DNA from: Gammaproteobacteria bacterium
Lineage (GTDB): Bacteria; Pseudomonadota; Gammaproteobacteria; Pseudomonadales; Halieaceae
Direction of reading: 5' to 3'
DNA: 32,731 nt
NCBI GenBank assembly: GCA_030433415.1
Contig: JAUIMF010000011.1
Span: forward strand, 32,001-64,731
In this document: in pieces, positions 32,426 through 32,731 of the stretch
Position numbering within the stretch: the stretch's first letter is position 1
Layout of the letters: every line of letters starts with the position of its first letter
The notes under the pieces: model-generated
What the model was told of the DNA's origin: nothing
The model's database searches: none
Seen by the model: the letters and a program-made list of their open reading frames with translations, nothing else
Program-made: the position numbers and the translations under genes

Positions 32426-32731
32426 ATGGAAATTACTCGAGTCGGTGTAGATCTGGCAAAAAGTGTTTTTCAAGTTCACGGCGTTGATGCCAGCGAGCAT
32501 CCCGTCTGGCGGAAGAGTCTGAAGCGCAGCGTCTGGCTTGCTGAACTGCAGCGCCACGTACCTGCAGGCGCTGAGATCGGGCTCGAAGCCTGCTCCGGCG
32601 CCCATCATTGGGGTAGAGAACTTACTGCTCGCGGCTATAAAGTAAAGTTGATGGCGCCTCAGTTCGTTAAGCCCTATGTCAAAAGCAATAAAAGCGATCG
32701 CAATGATGCCGCTGCGATCTGTGAAGCCATG
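32426..32731 (+). CDS. IS110-family (DEDD) transposase, N-terminal part, runs off the window
   Basis: 102 codons from ATG 32426 stay open to the last base; GAGGAGGAG lies about 8 bases upstream. RVGVDLAKSVFQVHGVD holds Asp9, IGLEACSGAHHW holds Glu54, and SNKSDRNDAAAICEA holds Asp91 and Asp94: the DEDD (RuvC-like) set of IS110-family transposases, which act with a structured bridge RNA in characterised members. Only 52 bases separate this gene from the ISL3 end, too few for a bridge-RNA region of the IS621 type, so the RNA is downstream (IS1111 type) or the 5' end was lost. Confidence 0.92.
   Translation, partial: MEITRVGVDLAKSVFQVHGVDASEHPVWRKSLKRSVWLAELQRHVPAGAEIGLEACSGAHHWGRELTARGYKVKLMAPQFVKPYVKSNKSDRNDAAAICEAM

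Overview
The window is GC-rich chromosomal DNA of a Gram-negative bacterium. TonB uptake, lipoproteins, a YdjA-type nitroreductase, a YbfF-type esterase, a RibBX-type riboflavin protein, a DUF3301 protein and a long FabY-like ketoacyl synthase together suggest a marine-type gammaproteobacterium, possibly of the Halieaceae/Cellvibrionales group. That placement is inference and no marker gene proves it.

Layout. 1-1495: the end of an ABC permease and its HlyD/MacA-type adaptor. 1602-5508: a TetR regulator divergent from a three-gene operon (SDR dehydrogenase, DUF1214-type protein, sulfotransferase), with a striking symmetric operator/promoter between them. 5544-12203: a Fur-type TonB siderophore receptor, a secreted HAD phosphatase, and two tandem secreted type I sulfatases, closed by a strong terminator. 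12269-16533: an SDR and a ThDP-dependent acetolactate-synthase-like enzyme (one operon), divergent from ilvD. 16543-20799: a TRIC-family channel, purK-purE, a nitroreductase and a ribB fused to a dead GTP cyclohydrolase II domain. 20841-27452: thiolase, GlxA-type AraC regulator, FabY-like ketoacyl synthase, FkbM methyltransferase, YdjA-like nitroreductase and a dienoyl-CoA isomerase, many of them acyl-CoA or acyl-ACP functions. 27477-30179: a lipoprotein, a YbfF-like hydrolase with a DUF3301 protein, and a LysE exporter. 30180-30794 has no gene but holds DnaA boxes beside an AT-rich tract. 30795-31039: tRNA-Val(TAC) and tRNA-Asp(GTC) behind a consensus promoter. 31046-32731: an intact ISL3-family insertion sequence with a duplicated left end, abutting the start of an IS110-family element that runs off the window.

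How the genes may work together. The most coherent accessory block is 1602-12203. It can both add sulfate (sulfotransferase) and remove sulfate and perhaps phosphate in the periplasm (two sulfatases, HAD phosphatase), and it has an outer-membrane receptor. An 11-base element of the TetR operator recurs just upstream of the TonB receptor promoter, which hints at one regulon. The substrate cannot be read from the sequence. I did not find a clearly new defence or mobile system. The points most worth checking are this sulfur-ester block with its operators, the DnaA-box/AT-rich gap beside the tRNAs, and the odd end structure of the ISL3 element.
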